Source: an uncultured Clostridia bacterium (lineage in GTDB: Bacteria > Bacillota > Clostridia > TANB77 > CAG-508). Taken from it: a stretch of DNA of 64,000 nucleotides. The notes below the pieces were generated by a model. It did no database searches. It had not been told where the DNA came from and saw only the letters and a list, made by a program, of their open reading frames with translations. Shown here in pieces: positions 54,299 through 63,857 of the stretch (the first letter of the stretch is position 1; every line of letters begins with the position of its first letter). Where the stretch lies: the NCBI GenBank assembly GCA_944387405.1, contig CALXET010000005.1, positions 36,499 to 100,498 on the forward strand, given 5' to 3'. Made by a program: the position numbers and the translations under genes.

Positions 54299-54320
54299 TT
54301 AAAGTAAAATTTAATATATA

Positions 54321-54365
54321 AGAGAGAGAACAATTTAGATTATGTCTATTTGTATCTCTCTTTTT
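54321..54365 (+). terminator. Internal terminator or attenuator in the secretion operon
   Basis: GAGAGA/TCTCTC stem with a long loop and TTTTTC. It would raise expression of the three upstream pilin-like genes over the machinery genes downstream. Confidence 0.55.
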
Positions 54366-54459
54366 CTTTACAAAAGTATTACAAATTATTAAAAAAAGTT
54401 GAATAAGAAAATTAAATAGAATATAATAAAATTAACTATTTTAAAATGGGGGAAAATGT

Positions 54460-54864
54460 ATGAAAATTAAGAAAATTGTAGTTGCCTTAATTATGTTTTT
54501 AATGATGGTATCAGTATGCGCAAAACCTGTTCAAGCAAATGGGTTTACGTTCCCATCATTTAGTGAAATTATGCAAGATGGAAAAGATTTTCTATCTAAA
54601 GGTGGGCAACAAGGTAAAAATTATATAGGCGATTCAGATATGCAAAGCATATTTCTTCCAATGGCAAGAATCTTATTATCAATTGGTATAATAGTTTTAG
54701 TCGCAGCTACAATGATAATGGGTGTAAAATATATGTTTGCAAGTCCGGAAGAAGCAGCAAAACTTAAACAACAATTAATTGGATTAGTTGTTTCTGGTGT
54801 TGTTATATTTGGTGCTGTAGGAATATGGACTTTAGCATATCAAGTATTTTCAAGTGTTCTATAA
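54460..54864 (+). CDS. TrbC/VirB2-like pilin-like membrane protein 4
   Basis: The 134-residue protein has a signal peptide ending VCAKPVQA, a longer extracytoplasmic segment (about 25-60) and two hydrophobic helices around MFASPEEAAKLKQQLIG. It differs enough from the first three to be a minor pilin or adaptor. GGGGGA lies before the ATG. Confidence 0.75.
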   Translation: MKIKKIVVALIMFLMMVSVCAKPVQANGFTFPSFSEIMQDGKDFLSKGGQQGKNYIGDSDMQSIFLPMARILLSIGIIVLVAATMIMGVKYMFASPEEAAKLKQQLIGLVVSGVVIFGAVGIWTLAYQVFSSVL

Positions 54865-54885
54865 AATTACAAAGGAGGAGAAATA

Positions 54886-55224
54886 ATGGGAAGTTATTAT
54901 ATTCCTAGAAATCTTAGAGGTGAAACAAGATTATTATATATTTTCACAGTAAAATCATTAATTACTACTGTAGCAGGAGCTCTAATAGGTTCAGTTTTCT
55001 TATTTATTTTTAGTATAGTCAATTTAAAAGTAGTAGGAATTGTAATAATGGCAATTTTCGGCTTAACAGGATATGTAATAGGAGCTGTAAAAATTCCAAC
55101 TTTATCTGGTATTCCGATTACAAAAAAGATAGGTGGCGAGCCTTTAAGCGAAATTATACTAAGATGGATAAAGTTTAACAAAAATAAGAAAATATATGTT
55201 TATACAAAGGAGGAAAAGAAGTAA
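54886..55224 (+). CDS. PrgI family type IV secretion protein
   Basis: The 112-residue protein has the PrgI layout: a short N-terminus (YYIPRNLRGETRLLYIFTVKS), two membrane segments (about 22-41 and 47-66) and a basic tail (WIKFNKNKKIYVYTKEEKK). PrgI proteins correspond to VirB3 and precede VirB4 in Gram-positive conjugation systems, as here. The stop overlaps the next start (TAATG). Confidence 0.85.
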   Translation: MGSYYIPRNLRGETRLLYIFTVKSLITTVAGALIGSVFLFIFSIVNLKVVGIVIMAIFGLTGYVIGAVKIPTLSGIPITKKIGGEPLSEIILRWIKFNKNKKIYVYTKEEKK

Positions 55225-56402
55225 TGGACGTTATAACAATATTAGAAATTATACTAGCAATCTTAGTATTTATAATAGTTTGCCTATTTGCAATTTATTT
55301 TTTAGTATACTATACAAATAAAAGAAAAGAAGAAGAACCTGAAGAAGAAGAAATTGAAGATGAAAACTTAGGAACTTTTAGAGGTTTATCAAAAGAATCA
55401 ATTTATAAATTTATGGAATTTGATGAAATAAAAGATAATATGATTATAAGAAAAAATAGAACACAATATGTAATGGTTATCCAATGTCAAGGTGTAAATT
55501 ATGATCTTATGTCAGAAGAAGAAAAAGTTGCTGTAGAAGAAGGCTTCGTACAATTTTTAAATACTTTAAGATTTCCAATACAATTATATGTTCAAACAAG
55601 AAGCTTAAATTTGAAAGATATAATTGATGAATATAAAGTAAAAGTTTCAGCGATAGCAACAGATATTGAAAAATTAAATTCTAGAATTGCAAATGCAAAA
55701 GCAAAAGGTAATGAAAAATTAAGACAAAGACTTGAATTCGAAAAATTGAGAAAATCAAGAGTTTTAGATTATGGTATAAACATATCTGATTATGTTGCTA
55801 GAATGAGTTTAAATAAAAATATTTTGCAACAAAAGAATTATGTCATTGTTTCATATTATTCTAGTGAAATTTCTGCTGCAGCAGATGCTACACCAGATGA
55901 GTTAGATAATATGGCCTTTTCTGAATTATATACAAGAGCTCAATCTACAATACATGCTCTTCAGGCTTCTGGAGTAAATGGAAAGATACTTGATTCAGAA
56001 AATTTAGCTGAATTATTATATGTAGCATATAATAGAGATGATTCTGAATTAATACAATTCTCTAAAGCATTAGATTCACAATATGATGCACTATATAGTT
56101 CAGGAAAAGATGTATTAGAAAAGAAACAAGAAAAATTAGATGCTATTGTTAATGCAGAGGCTATCGAGCTTGCAACAGATAGTATTATAAAAGCAGACAA
56201 ATATAGACAAATAGAAAAATTAAAGAAAGCGCAAATGGTTAAAGATAAAGCTACAGAAATTATAGAGGATTATAAAGATCAAATGGACCCAATAATTTAT
56301 GAAGGTGCTAAAAAAGAAATTCAAAAAGCAAAAATTGATGGGGAAGAAAATGGTGCACAAGAAGTAAAAGAACAACAATCAGAAAATACTGATAAAAACT
56401 AA
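55224..56402 (+). CDS. VirB4/TraC N-terminal domain-like membrane-anchored protein
   Basis: The 392-residue protein has one N-terminal membrane span (about 4-28), an acidic linker and a domain (YKFMEFDEIKDNMIIRKNRTQYVMVIQCQGVNYDLM..., FPIQLYVQTRSLNLKDII) similar to the N-terminal, non-ATPase part of TraC/VirB4, then a long Lys/Glu-rich helical tail (about 290-392). No P-loop is present. Together with the full VirB4 downstream it looks like a duplicated or detached N-domain acting as a membrane adaptor. Confidence 0.75.
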   Translation: MDVITILEIILAILVFIIVCLFAIYFLVYYTNKRKEEEPEEEEIEDENLGTFRGLSKESIYKFMEFDEIKDNMIIRKNRTQYVMVIQCQGVNYDLMSEEEKVAVEEGFVQFLNTLRFPIQLYVQTRSLNLKDIIDEYKVKVSAIATDIEKLNSRIANAKAKGNEKLRQRLEFEKLRKSRVLDYGINISDYVARMSLNKNILQQKNYVIVSYYSSEISAAADATPDELDNMAFSELYTRAQSTIHALQASGVNGKILDSENLAELLYVAYNRDDSELIQFSKALDSQYDALYSSGKDVLEKKQEKLDAIVNAEAIELATDSIIKADKYRQIEKLKKAQMVKDKATEIIEDYKDQMDPIIYEGAKKEIQKAKIDGEENGAQEVKEQQSENTDKN

Positions 56403-56421
56403 AGAGGAGGAGAAATAGAAT

Positions 56422-58383
56422 ATGAAAAAAAAGGAACAAGAACAACCACAAGAAGATATAATTTTAGAAGAAAATAAACAACCTCTAGGATTGTTGGAAA
56501 AAAACAGAAAGACTATAAAAGATTTAATTGCTCCTGCTGGAATTGATGCAAGTAATGCAAATTATCTTACAATTGTTTCAAATAAAACAAGATATGCTAG
56601 AAGTATGATTGTATCAACAATACCAAGAATGTGTACATTCCCAGAATTTTTAAGAGGTATGTATACATTTGGAGATTTAAATGTATCAGTATTTATAAAT
56701 CCAGTAAGTGAAAATGTATCACAAACAGAATTAAACAGAACTATAAATGAATTAGAGTCTGAAAGAATTGTTGCATGGGATAGAGGAGATATAAATAGAG
56801 AAAGAATTTTAGCTCAAAAAAGAGCTGAAGCTGAGGAACTAAGAGATCAGATTGCAGCTGGATTTAATAAGCTATTTGAAGCTTCTATTATATGTACTTT
56901 GTTTGCATATTCTTTGGAAGAATTAGATAAATATACAGAACTTCTTGCGGCAGATATGTCAAAAACTCTTATTGGAGTAAAACCAGCATGGGCGCTTCAA
57001 GATGAAGCTTTAAGATCTAATATGCCATTTTGTGATAATAAAATCAGTAAAACTCATACATTTGATAGACGTTCAATGTCTACTGTATTCCCATTCTTTA
57101 CATCAGATGTAGGTCATGAAAGAGGAATACCACTTGGATTTAATAGACAAACAGGACTTCCAATATTATTTGATAATTTTAGCCCAACACTTGCTAATTA
57201 TAATATGGTTATATTTGGTAAGTCTGGTGCTGGTAAAGGTGTTACTATTAAAACTTTAACAGCACGTTCAGCAGTATTAATGGGAATTGAAAGTTTGGCC
57301 CTAGATGCTGAAGGTGAATATGGAGTTGTTGCCGAAGCTCTTGGTGGAGTAAATGTAACAATAAGTCCTACCTCAAAAACAATTATAAATATATTTGATA
57401 TAGAACCTGAAATAGTAAAAGATGAAATAACGGGTAAAGAAAAAGTTGTTTTAAATGTAGAAAATAAAGTAGAGGATGTTACACAGGCTTTACTTACAAT
57501 GGCAAGAGGTAGTACTAGAAGTAAAGAAGTAAATGAGCTTACAAAACAGATTATTTCTGAAGCTGTTGCTCAAGAGTATGAAAGTGTTGGTATTACAAAT
57601 AATGTAGAAAGTTTATATGTAAAATCATCTTCAATAGTTAGAGATAGACTAGAAAAAGAGAAAAAACCAATGCCAACAATAAGTTCTTGGTATGATAGAA
57701 TATACAAAAATGCACAAAGTAATGAAAACCCAGATTATAGATTCCATTATAGTTATTTAATTAAAGTTATGAGACAATATGTTAAATCATTTAATGGACA
57801 AATGGCATATTTTGATGGTCAATCTACATTTGAATTATTAGATGGAATGCCATTTATAAATCTAGATATTTCTCAATTAGAGGAAAATTTTGCAAGACCA
57901 CTTGCACAACAAATATTACTTTCTTGGATTTGGGAGAAATATGTAAAGAAAAATAGTGAAGATAAAGCTAAAGCTGTTAAGAAAAGAGTTTTAGTTGATG
58001 AAGCTTGGATGCTTTTACCTTATCCAGAAGCTGTAGATTTCTTGAATAAAATGGCAAGACGTGCTAGAAAAAGAAATGTTTCTTTAGCAGTTATGTCACA
58101 GAAATTCCAAGACTTCTATGAAAAACCAGAAGTTCAAGCGGTACTTACATCTTCTGATACGAAACTATTTTTAGCACAAGATAAATCAGAGATTCAATAT
58201 TTAAAAGAAGTATTTAAATTAAGTGAAGGTGAAGCTCATTTCTTAACAACATGTCAAAGAGGTGAAGGTTTACTAAAAGTTGGAGAGGATACTGCAATTA
58301 TTGCTATCCAACCAACAAAGAAAGAATTTGAATTTGTTGAAACAAATATGAATAAATTAGCTAAATTAAAAGCAGAAAATTAA
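56422..58383 (+). CDS. VirB4-like type IV secretion ATPase
   Basis: The 653-residue ATPase has an N-terminal VirB4 domain (TRYARSMIVSTIPRMCTFPEF...), Walker A FGKSGAGKGVT (about residue 266; the usual Ser/Thr after GK is Gly), LDAEGEYG, Walker B RVLVDEAWMLL (about 522) and MSQKFQDF plus QDKSEI toward the end, typical of the VirB4/TraE group. It powers pilus assembly or substrate transfer at the membrane. GGAGGAG lies before the ATG, 19 bases after the adaptor gene. Confidence 0.92.
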   Translation: MKKKEQEQPQEDIILEENKQPLGLLEKNRKTIKDLIAPAGIDASNANYLTIVSNKTRYARSMIVSTIPRMCTFPEFLRGMYTFGDLNVSVFINPVSENVSQTELNRTINELESERIVAWDRGDINRERILAQKRAEAEELRDQIAAGFNKLFEASIICTLFAYSLEELDKYTELLAADMSKTLIGVKPAWALQDEALRSNMPFCDNKISKTHTFDRRSMSTVFPFFTSDVGHERGIPLGFNRQTGLPILFDNFSPTLANYNMVIFGKSGAGKGVTIKTLTARSAVLMGIESLALDAEGEYGVVAEALGGVNVTISPTSKTIINIFDIEPEIVKDEITGKEKVVLNVENKVEDVTQALLTMARGSTRSKEVNELTKQIISEAVAQEYESVGITNNVESLYVKSSSIVRDRLEKEKKPMPTISSWYDRIYKNAQSNENPDYRFHYSYLIKVMRQYVKSFNGQMAYFDGQSTFELLDGMPFINLDISQLEENFARPLAQQILLSWIWEKYVKKNSEDKAKAVKKRVLVDEAWMLLPYPEAVDFLNKMARRARKRNVSLAVMSQKFQDFYEKPEVQAVLTSSDTKLFLAQDKSEIQYLKEVFKLSEGEAHFLTTCQRGEGLLKVGEDTAIIAIQPTKKEFEFVETNMNKLAKLKAEN

Positions 58384-58398
58384 AAGGAAATCTAGTAT

Positions 58399-59550
58399 AT
58401 GAAGAAAAAATTTATTAGTATGTTAGTAATGGTATCACTATTATTAACAGCGATATTACCTAATTACATATATGCGGATGATGACGACGATGATGAAGAT
58501 AGAGTTGATGCAGAGGCTATAGAATCAGCATACGGAGAAGAAAACTATAATCAGATGTCAGAGGAAGCTACGACTACAGTAAGTGGTAGAGATGATGTAA
58601 GTATTACAAAAAGAGTTTCTACAACATTTTCTTTTGGAGCTGCTGCAGCTTCTGCTCTTGCAATAATTATCGCATTACCTTTTATGATTGTACATATATT
58701 AATATCTATAATAACATCGGCAGAGCAAGGAGAGTTTCAATTTTATACTATAGAAGCGACCGTATTTAATGAAGTTAAAATGTTAGATGCAAATTACGTA
58801 ATAGAAGATAATGGTAGTGAGATATCAAGGACAATAAAAACTAGTGTACTTACATGGTATTATGTAGTAAGAATAATAGCAGTAGTTATAAGTTTATTAG
58901 TTTTATTATATATTGGAATAAGAATGGCTTTATCAACAATTGCTGATGATAAAGCAAGATATAAGAAAATGTTTACAGACTGGTTTTTCAGTTTTGCATT
59001 ACTATTTATATTACATTATTTTATTACAATAGTTCTAACAGTTTGTGAAGCGTTAGTCGCTTTATTTGGATCGATGAATATAGAAGTTTTTGAGCAGAAT
59101 CTAATTTGGCAAGTATTAAATATGTTAAATTTGACAACAGGTTGGAGCTATGTAGGAGTTATACTAATGTATATAGTATTAGTATTTTATGAAATTAAAT
59201 TTTTCTTAATATATATGAAAAGGTTATTAATGATTGGATTTTTAATAGTCGTTTCACCAATAATAACAATAACATATTCAATAGATAAATCAAATGATGG
59301 TAAAGCACAGGCTTTTGAAAGTTGGATGAAAGAATTTCTAATGTTTTGTTTTACACAACCAATGCATGCTGCATTGTATTTAGTATTTATAAATACAGCA
59401 TTTAAGATATTTGAAGTGGCACCACTTTTAGCAGCTCTATTCTTTGCTGCATTATCTAGATCTGAAAAGATGTTTAGAAATCTATTTGGAATGAAGGGTA
59501 GAGTTTCTCAAAAAGCTATGTCAGAAACATTTAAATTTAAATATAAATAA
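58399..59550 (+). CDS. VirB6/TrbL-like polytopic membrane protein 1
   Basis: The 383-residue protein has a signal peptide, an Asp-rich mature start (ADDDDDDEDRV), and about six membrane segments including YYVVRIIAVVISLLVLLYIGIRMAL and MIGFLIVVSPIITITYSID. The region LYIGIRMALSTIADDKARYKKMFTDW is shared with the next gene. VirB6-type proteins form the inner membrane channel of type IV systems. Confidence 0.8.
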   Translation: MKKKFISMLVMVSLLLTAILPNYIYADDDDDDEDRVDAEAIESAYGEENYNQMSEEATTTVSGRDDVSITKRVSTTFSFGAAAASALAIIIALPFMIVHILISIITSAEQGEFQFYTIEATVFNEVKMLDANYVIEDNGSEISRTIKTSVLTWYYVVRIIAVVISLLVLLYIGIRMALSTIADDKARYKKMFTDWFFSFALLFILHYFITIVLTVCEALVALFGSMNIEVFEQNLIWQVLNMLNLTTGWSYVGVILMYIVLVFYEIKFFLIYMKRLLMIGFLIVVSPIITITYSIDKSNDGKAQAFESWMKEFLMFCFTQPMHAALYLVFINTAFKIFEVAPLLAALFFAALSRSEKMFRNLFGMKGRVSQKAMSETFKFKYK

Positions 59551-59575
59551 AATTTTAAAAGAACGGAGAAGAAAG

Positions 59576-61589
59576 ATGAAGAAAATATGGAATAAGATAT
59601 TACCCTGTATATTAATGTTTACAATATTATTTAATTTTTCATCGGCTAATGTATATGCATCAGGAAGTAGCTCAATGACTGACGAAGGAACGACAAACAT
59701 TATTAATGAAATAGCAGGAGTTGGACTTGGAGCAGTTGATGGAATTGTTGGTATTTTAACAATTTTCTTAAGAGTTATAGTAATTGGAATTGCAGCTGCT
59801 GTGCAAGGTGTTTTAACAGCTATAGCATATGCAGATAGTGATGCTGGACTGATACGGATTTTTAACACCAGATGATATTTTCTTCAATAGAGTAGCTTTA
59901 ACAAATATAAACTTCTTTGATTTCAATTGTGGACCATCTATGCAAGTTATTAGAAAGAATATTGCAGCATGGTATTATACATTAAGAATATTTGCAATAA
60001 GTGCTTTATTAGTAGTTTTATTATACATTGGTATTAGAATGGCAATTTCAACAGTTGCATCTGATCAAGCAAAATATAAAAAGATGATTACAGACTGGCT
60101 TGTTAGTTTTGGACTAGTATTCTTGCTTCATTATATAGTAATTATAACTTTAAATGTAAATAATGGTTTAGTAGAGATATTTAAACGTGTTATGGAAAAT
60201 ATGTCTAATTACGACAATGAGATGATAGCTTATGAGCATTTAGCATTTAATTTAGTTAGTAAAAGTTTTATAGGTGGTGCTTCAGTTACATGGGCGGCAA
60301 CAATATGTTATGCGATTTTAGTTGGTATTACAGCAGCATTCTTATTCTCTTATATCAAGCGTATGCTTGTTGTAGGATTTTTAATTATGATAGCACCAAT
60401 AATTACAATAACATATTCTATAGATAAAGCAGGTGACGGAAAGGCACAAGCATTAAATTCATGGCTTAGAGAATTTTTATTAAACGTATTAATTCAACCA
60501 TTCCATTGTTTAATATATTTAGTATTTGCGAATGCAGTAATATCTTTAATCTCTAATAGTGGATGGAGTTCTGTATCAGGAATGATACTTGCAATTATGT
60601 GTTTATTATTCATAAGACAAGCAGAGACAATAGTAAAAGAAATCTTTGGATTTAAACAAGCAAATACTTTAGCAGATACAGTTGCTTCACTTGCTGCAAT
60701 TAAAACATTTAGTGATGTTGCTAAAAAAGCTTTCAGCGGAAGTGGAAATGGACCTATTAGTAGAAACTTAAATAGAGTTGTTCAAAATAATAAAACCCTT
60801 AATTCAATTGGAAGTAAAGTAGCCAATGCTCCTGGTATAAAACAATTTAGAGAAGCACCTGGAAAAATAAATAATCTTATTGAAAAAGGAAAAGCAAGTA
60901 ATAATATTATTGCTAAAGCAACTGCAAATATTGCAGATACAACTAAAAAGATGTCAAGCCCAGCTTTGGGTGCTGCTATTGCAATGACAGCAATTAGCGA
61001 GGGTGCAGAACATAATACAGATACGTCATTAAATAGAGGTATTGCTACATATAGTACTATACAAGATATAAGAGCGGCAAGAGCAGCTGGTAGAGCAATA
61101 CCAGAGGATGTTCAAGTAAATGAAAATAATTTCAAAAATTCGCTTGAACAATTTGCTAGACAAGCTCAATTCCAGAACTTTAGAACAGATCAAACACAAT
61201 TTAATAATTTAAAAACAGAAGTAGAACAATTATTACAAAAAAATACAGATTCAATGGAAAGAAATATTCAAATGCTATTACAACATTATGTTAATGAAAA
61301 AGGATATGATTTGAATAATGATACAGATGTAACAAATTTGGCTACAGATATGGATAGATTTGCATCTCAAGATTTAAGTTCAATGCCAAGAAATACACCA
61401 GAAGAAAATGCAGCATATAATTTAGCTAAGGCAATACAAGAAAAAGATTTAGCAGTTAGAGCTCAAACTTTAGCAGGAACATATAATAAATATGGAATTA
61501 CAGATACAAATGATGCTATTGAAGAAGTTTTAACAAGAATACAAGATGATACTTTTGATGAAGGACCAAATCCTACTCCAACACCTTAA
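59576..61589 (+). CDS. VirB6/TrbL-like polytopic membrane protein 2 with a +1 frameshift
   Basis: Frame zero from 59576 encodes a signal peptide and first helices, then ends at 59875 soon after ATA-CGG-ATT-T (59852-59861). Skipping the C at 59855 continues as LIGFLTPDDIFFNRV into the long downstream frame, for a 670-residue protein. The paralogue upstream reads FYTIEATVFNEV at the same place, which supports the joined frame. The joined protein has about seven membrane segments, then a long Ala/Asn/Gln-rich cytoplasmic tail (about 370-670). Without the shift, translation could only restart at an internal ATG (59940) lacking a binding site. The same decamer and phase break htrA at 14806. Confidence 0.82.
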
Positions 61590-61611
61590 AAATTAATTTA
61601 TAGGAGAAATT

Positions 61612-62217
61612 ATGAGAAGAAAAAGAAAAAATAGTTTAGAAGACTATAAAATTAATTTAATAATCGCAGGTATTGTTCTGATACTTATGGCCGTAAATAT
61701 AATTATGCTGATAAAATATTTAACGATAGATGAAAATGCACAAATGCAAAATTCTAATACAACTGCTTCTTCAGTAAATACGAATACTGTCTTAGATGAT
61801 GTTACAGATGAAGAAGGAAAACAAATGTCAGAACAAGATAGAATGCGTAGATATGCAATAGAATTTATTGATAATTTAGACAATGAAGAATTTGATGTAG
61901 CATATGGAAAATTGAGTGAAGATTTTAAGAAAACTTATTTTCCGACGCAAAATGAATTTGAACAATATGTAAGAGAAAGAATTGGAACTGGTGAACTTAC
62001 TATAAATTTTAGAAATATTGAAAGACTAGGAAACGAGAAAACAGGGAACTTATATGTATTATGGGTAGATGTTTATGATGTATTAGGAAATGAGTATGTT
62101 CAAAATCTTGAAGAAAACATGACTGAAGAAGAAAAAGAAGAAGACTCTGGAAATATGAATATAGTTATTCTAGAAAAAGATTTTAACAATTATGAATTAT
62201 CTTTTAGTGTTAAATAG
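61612..62217 (+). CDS. VirB8/NTF2-like membrane-anchored protein 1
   Basis: The 201-residue protein has one N-terminal membrane span (about 14-34) and an extracytoplasmic NTF2-like domain (RYAIEFIDNLDNEEFDVAYGKLSEDFKKTYFPTQNEFEQYV). Such domains form the VirB8-like periplasmic/extracellular scaffold in Gram-positive type IV systems. The motif E(F/Y)xxAYxxLSxxxK is shared with the next protein. Confidence 0.7.
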   Translation: MRRKRKNSLEDYKINLIIAGIVLILMAVNIIMLIKYLTIDENAQMQNSNTTASSVNTNTVLDDVTDEEGKQMSEQDRMRRYAIEFIDNLDNEEFDVAYGKLSEDFKKTYFPTQNEFEQYVRERIGTGELTINFRNIERLGNEKTGNLYVLWVDVYDVLGNEYVQNLEENMTEEEKEEDSGNMNIVILEKDFNNYELSFSVK

Positions 62218-62229
62218 GAGGAAAAGTAT

Positions 62230-63174
62230 ATGTTTTTGAAATTAAGACTTAAAATTAGAAATTTCTTTAAAGATAATAAGAAAATAATTATAATCATATT
62301 AATAGTTTGGTTAATAATATTTGGAATTAATTTCTTGTTAAGTTTAAGAAAAGAAGAGATAGTTTTAAATACAACATATACACCAAATATTTCAACATTA
62401 GATGCATCAAGTAGTGTGCCTGAAGAGGAACATAGTTTAATAATCGATATGGTAGATGAGTATATTAATTATTGTAATAATAAAGAATATGAAAAAGCAT
62501 ATAATATGCTTTCTGAAAATTGTAAAAATGAAGCTTTTAATGGAGATATAAATAAATTTACAGAATATATTCAATCTATATTTACACAGAAAAAAAGATA
62601 TAGCATTCAAAATTATTCAAATTACAACAATACATATCTATATCATGTAAAAATATTTAATGATTACTTAGCAACAGGACTTACAGGAGAAGAATATTCA
62701 TATTTTGATGAAAAGTTTGCAATGGTTAAAGAAGGAGATGAAATCAAATTAAATGTTGGAGATTTCATTGATAAAGTAGATTTAAAAAGAGTTGTAGAAG
62801 ATGATTATTCAAAAATAAGAATATTATCAAAAGCAGTATTTTATGATCATGAAGAATATTTAGTAAAAATTACAAATAAAACAGATTATACAATGGTTAT
62901 ATCAAGTGTATATGAAGGTGATGAAGTTATATTAGATGTTGGAAATGACAAAAGACCAATGACTAATTCAAGCTTAGAAATTGCTCTTGCACCAGGAGAA
63001 ACTAGAGAATATCAAATTAATTTCTCAAAATACAATGATGAACAACAAGATGCACAAGCGCTAATTTTTAATAAAATTAGAATTTTAAAGTCTTATTCTG
63101 GAGATGAAGAAGACGCAGAACAAGAGAAAAAAGACGCAATTAAATTATATAGTTTAACAATTCCTCTAGTATAA
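62230..63174 (+). CDS. VirB8/NTF2-like membrane-anchored protein 2
   Basis: The 314-residue protein has a basic N-terminus, one membrane span (about 17-36), an NTF2-like domain (MVDEYINYCNNKEYEKAYNMLSENCKNEAF...) and a C-terminal beta-sandwich-like part (AVFYDHEEYLVKITNKTDYTMVISSV...). It resembles paired-domain TcpC/VirB8-type scaffold proteins. AGGAGG lies before its ATG, 12 bases after the preceding gene. A CTCTAGTATA/TATACTAGAG hairpin overlaps its stop codon. Confidence 0.68.
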   Translation: MFLKLRLKIRNFFKDNKKIIIIILIVWLIIFGINFLLSLRKEEIVLNTTYTPNISTLDASSSVPEEEHSLIIDMVDEYINYCNNKEYEKAYNMLSENCKNEAFNGDINKFTEYIQSIFTQKKRYSIQNYSNYNNTYLYHVKIFNDYLATGLTGEEYSYFDEKFAMVKEGDEIKLNVGDFIDKVDLKRVVEDDYSKIRILSKAVFYDHEEYLVKITNKTDYTMVISSVYEGDEVILDVGNDKRPMTNSSLEIALAPGETREYQINFSKYNDEQQDAQALIFNKIRILKSYSGDEEDAEQEKKDAIKLYSLTIPLV

Positions 63175-63226
63175 AAATATACTAGAGAAATTTGTATAAA
63201 GAGGTTTTAATAAGGAGTATATTTAT

Positions 63227-63829
63227 ATGAATAGTAGAAAAGTTAGAATTTTACTTATAATTTTTGTAATATTGAATATTGTTGCTATGATTGCAATTAT
63301 TAACTTGACAAACAAAAAAAATAAAGAGATTGAAGAGAGAATTGCTAGACAAAATAATGTTCAAGTTGAAATTGAAAAAACAAGTGATGGAAAAAAGGTA
63401 GAAGGATTTAAAAATCCAGAAGTTTTATACAGAAATTACAGAGGATATATTCCAAAAACAGAAATAACAGAAAAAATTAAAATTATAGTAGACCAATACT
63501 TTCCAATTTTATATAAAGACGTAGTGGAAAGTAGTGTTAATACAGAAGAATATTTTAATAAATATAAAGCATCTATAAAAAATAGATTTGGTATAACAGA
63601 TTTTGAAACTTTTTCAAAGTTAGTTGGAGAAGTTGGAAAGATTAATTGCGACATATCAGATTATATTTCTTATGAATTAATAGAAGATTCTTTTGTAACT
63701 GACGGAGAGTATACTAAAGCTACTTTAGTATATACATATTCTAATGGACAAAGTATAAATTTAGATATATATATGCTAAATGAAGAATCTGATACAGAAG
63801 TAGAATATAAAATTATTCCAAGGGGATAG
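63227..63829 (+). CDS. VirB8/NTF2-like membrane-anchored protein 3
   Basis: The 200-residue protein has an N-terminal membrane span (about 7-26) and a soluble domain (IVDQYFPILYKDVVESSVNTEEYFNKYKASIKNRFGI...) of likely NTF2-like fold, more divergent than the two before it. TAAGGAG lies before the ATG. Part of the same operon; function inferred from neighbours. Confidence 0.6.
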   Translation: MNSRKVRILLIIFVILNIVAMIAIINLTNKKNKEIEERIARQNNVQVEIEKTSDGKKVEGFKNPEVLYRNYRGYIPKTEITEKIKIIVDQYFPILYKDVVESSVNTEEYFNKYKASIKNRFGITDFETFSKLVGEVGKINCDISDYISYELIEDSFVTDGEYTKATLVYTYSNGQSINLDIYMLNEESDTEVEYKIIPRG

Positions 63830-63857
63830 AAGTGCTATATAGATGGGAGGTGATGAT

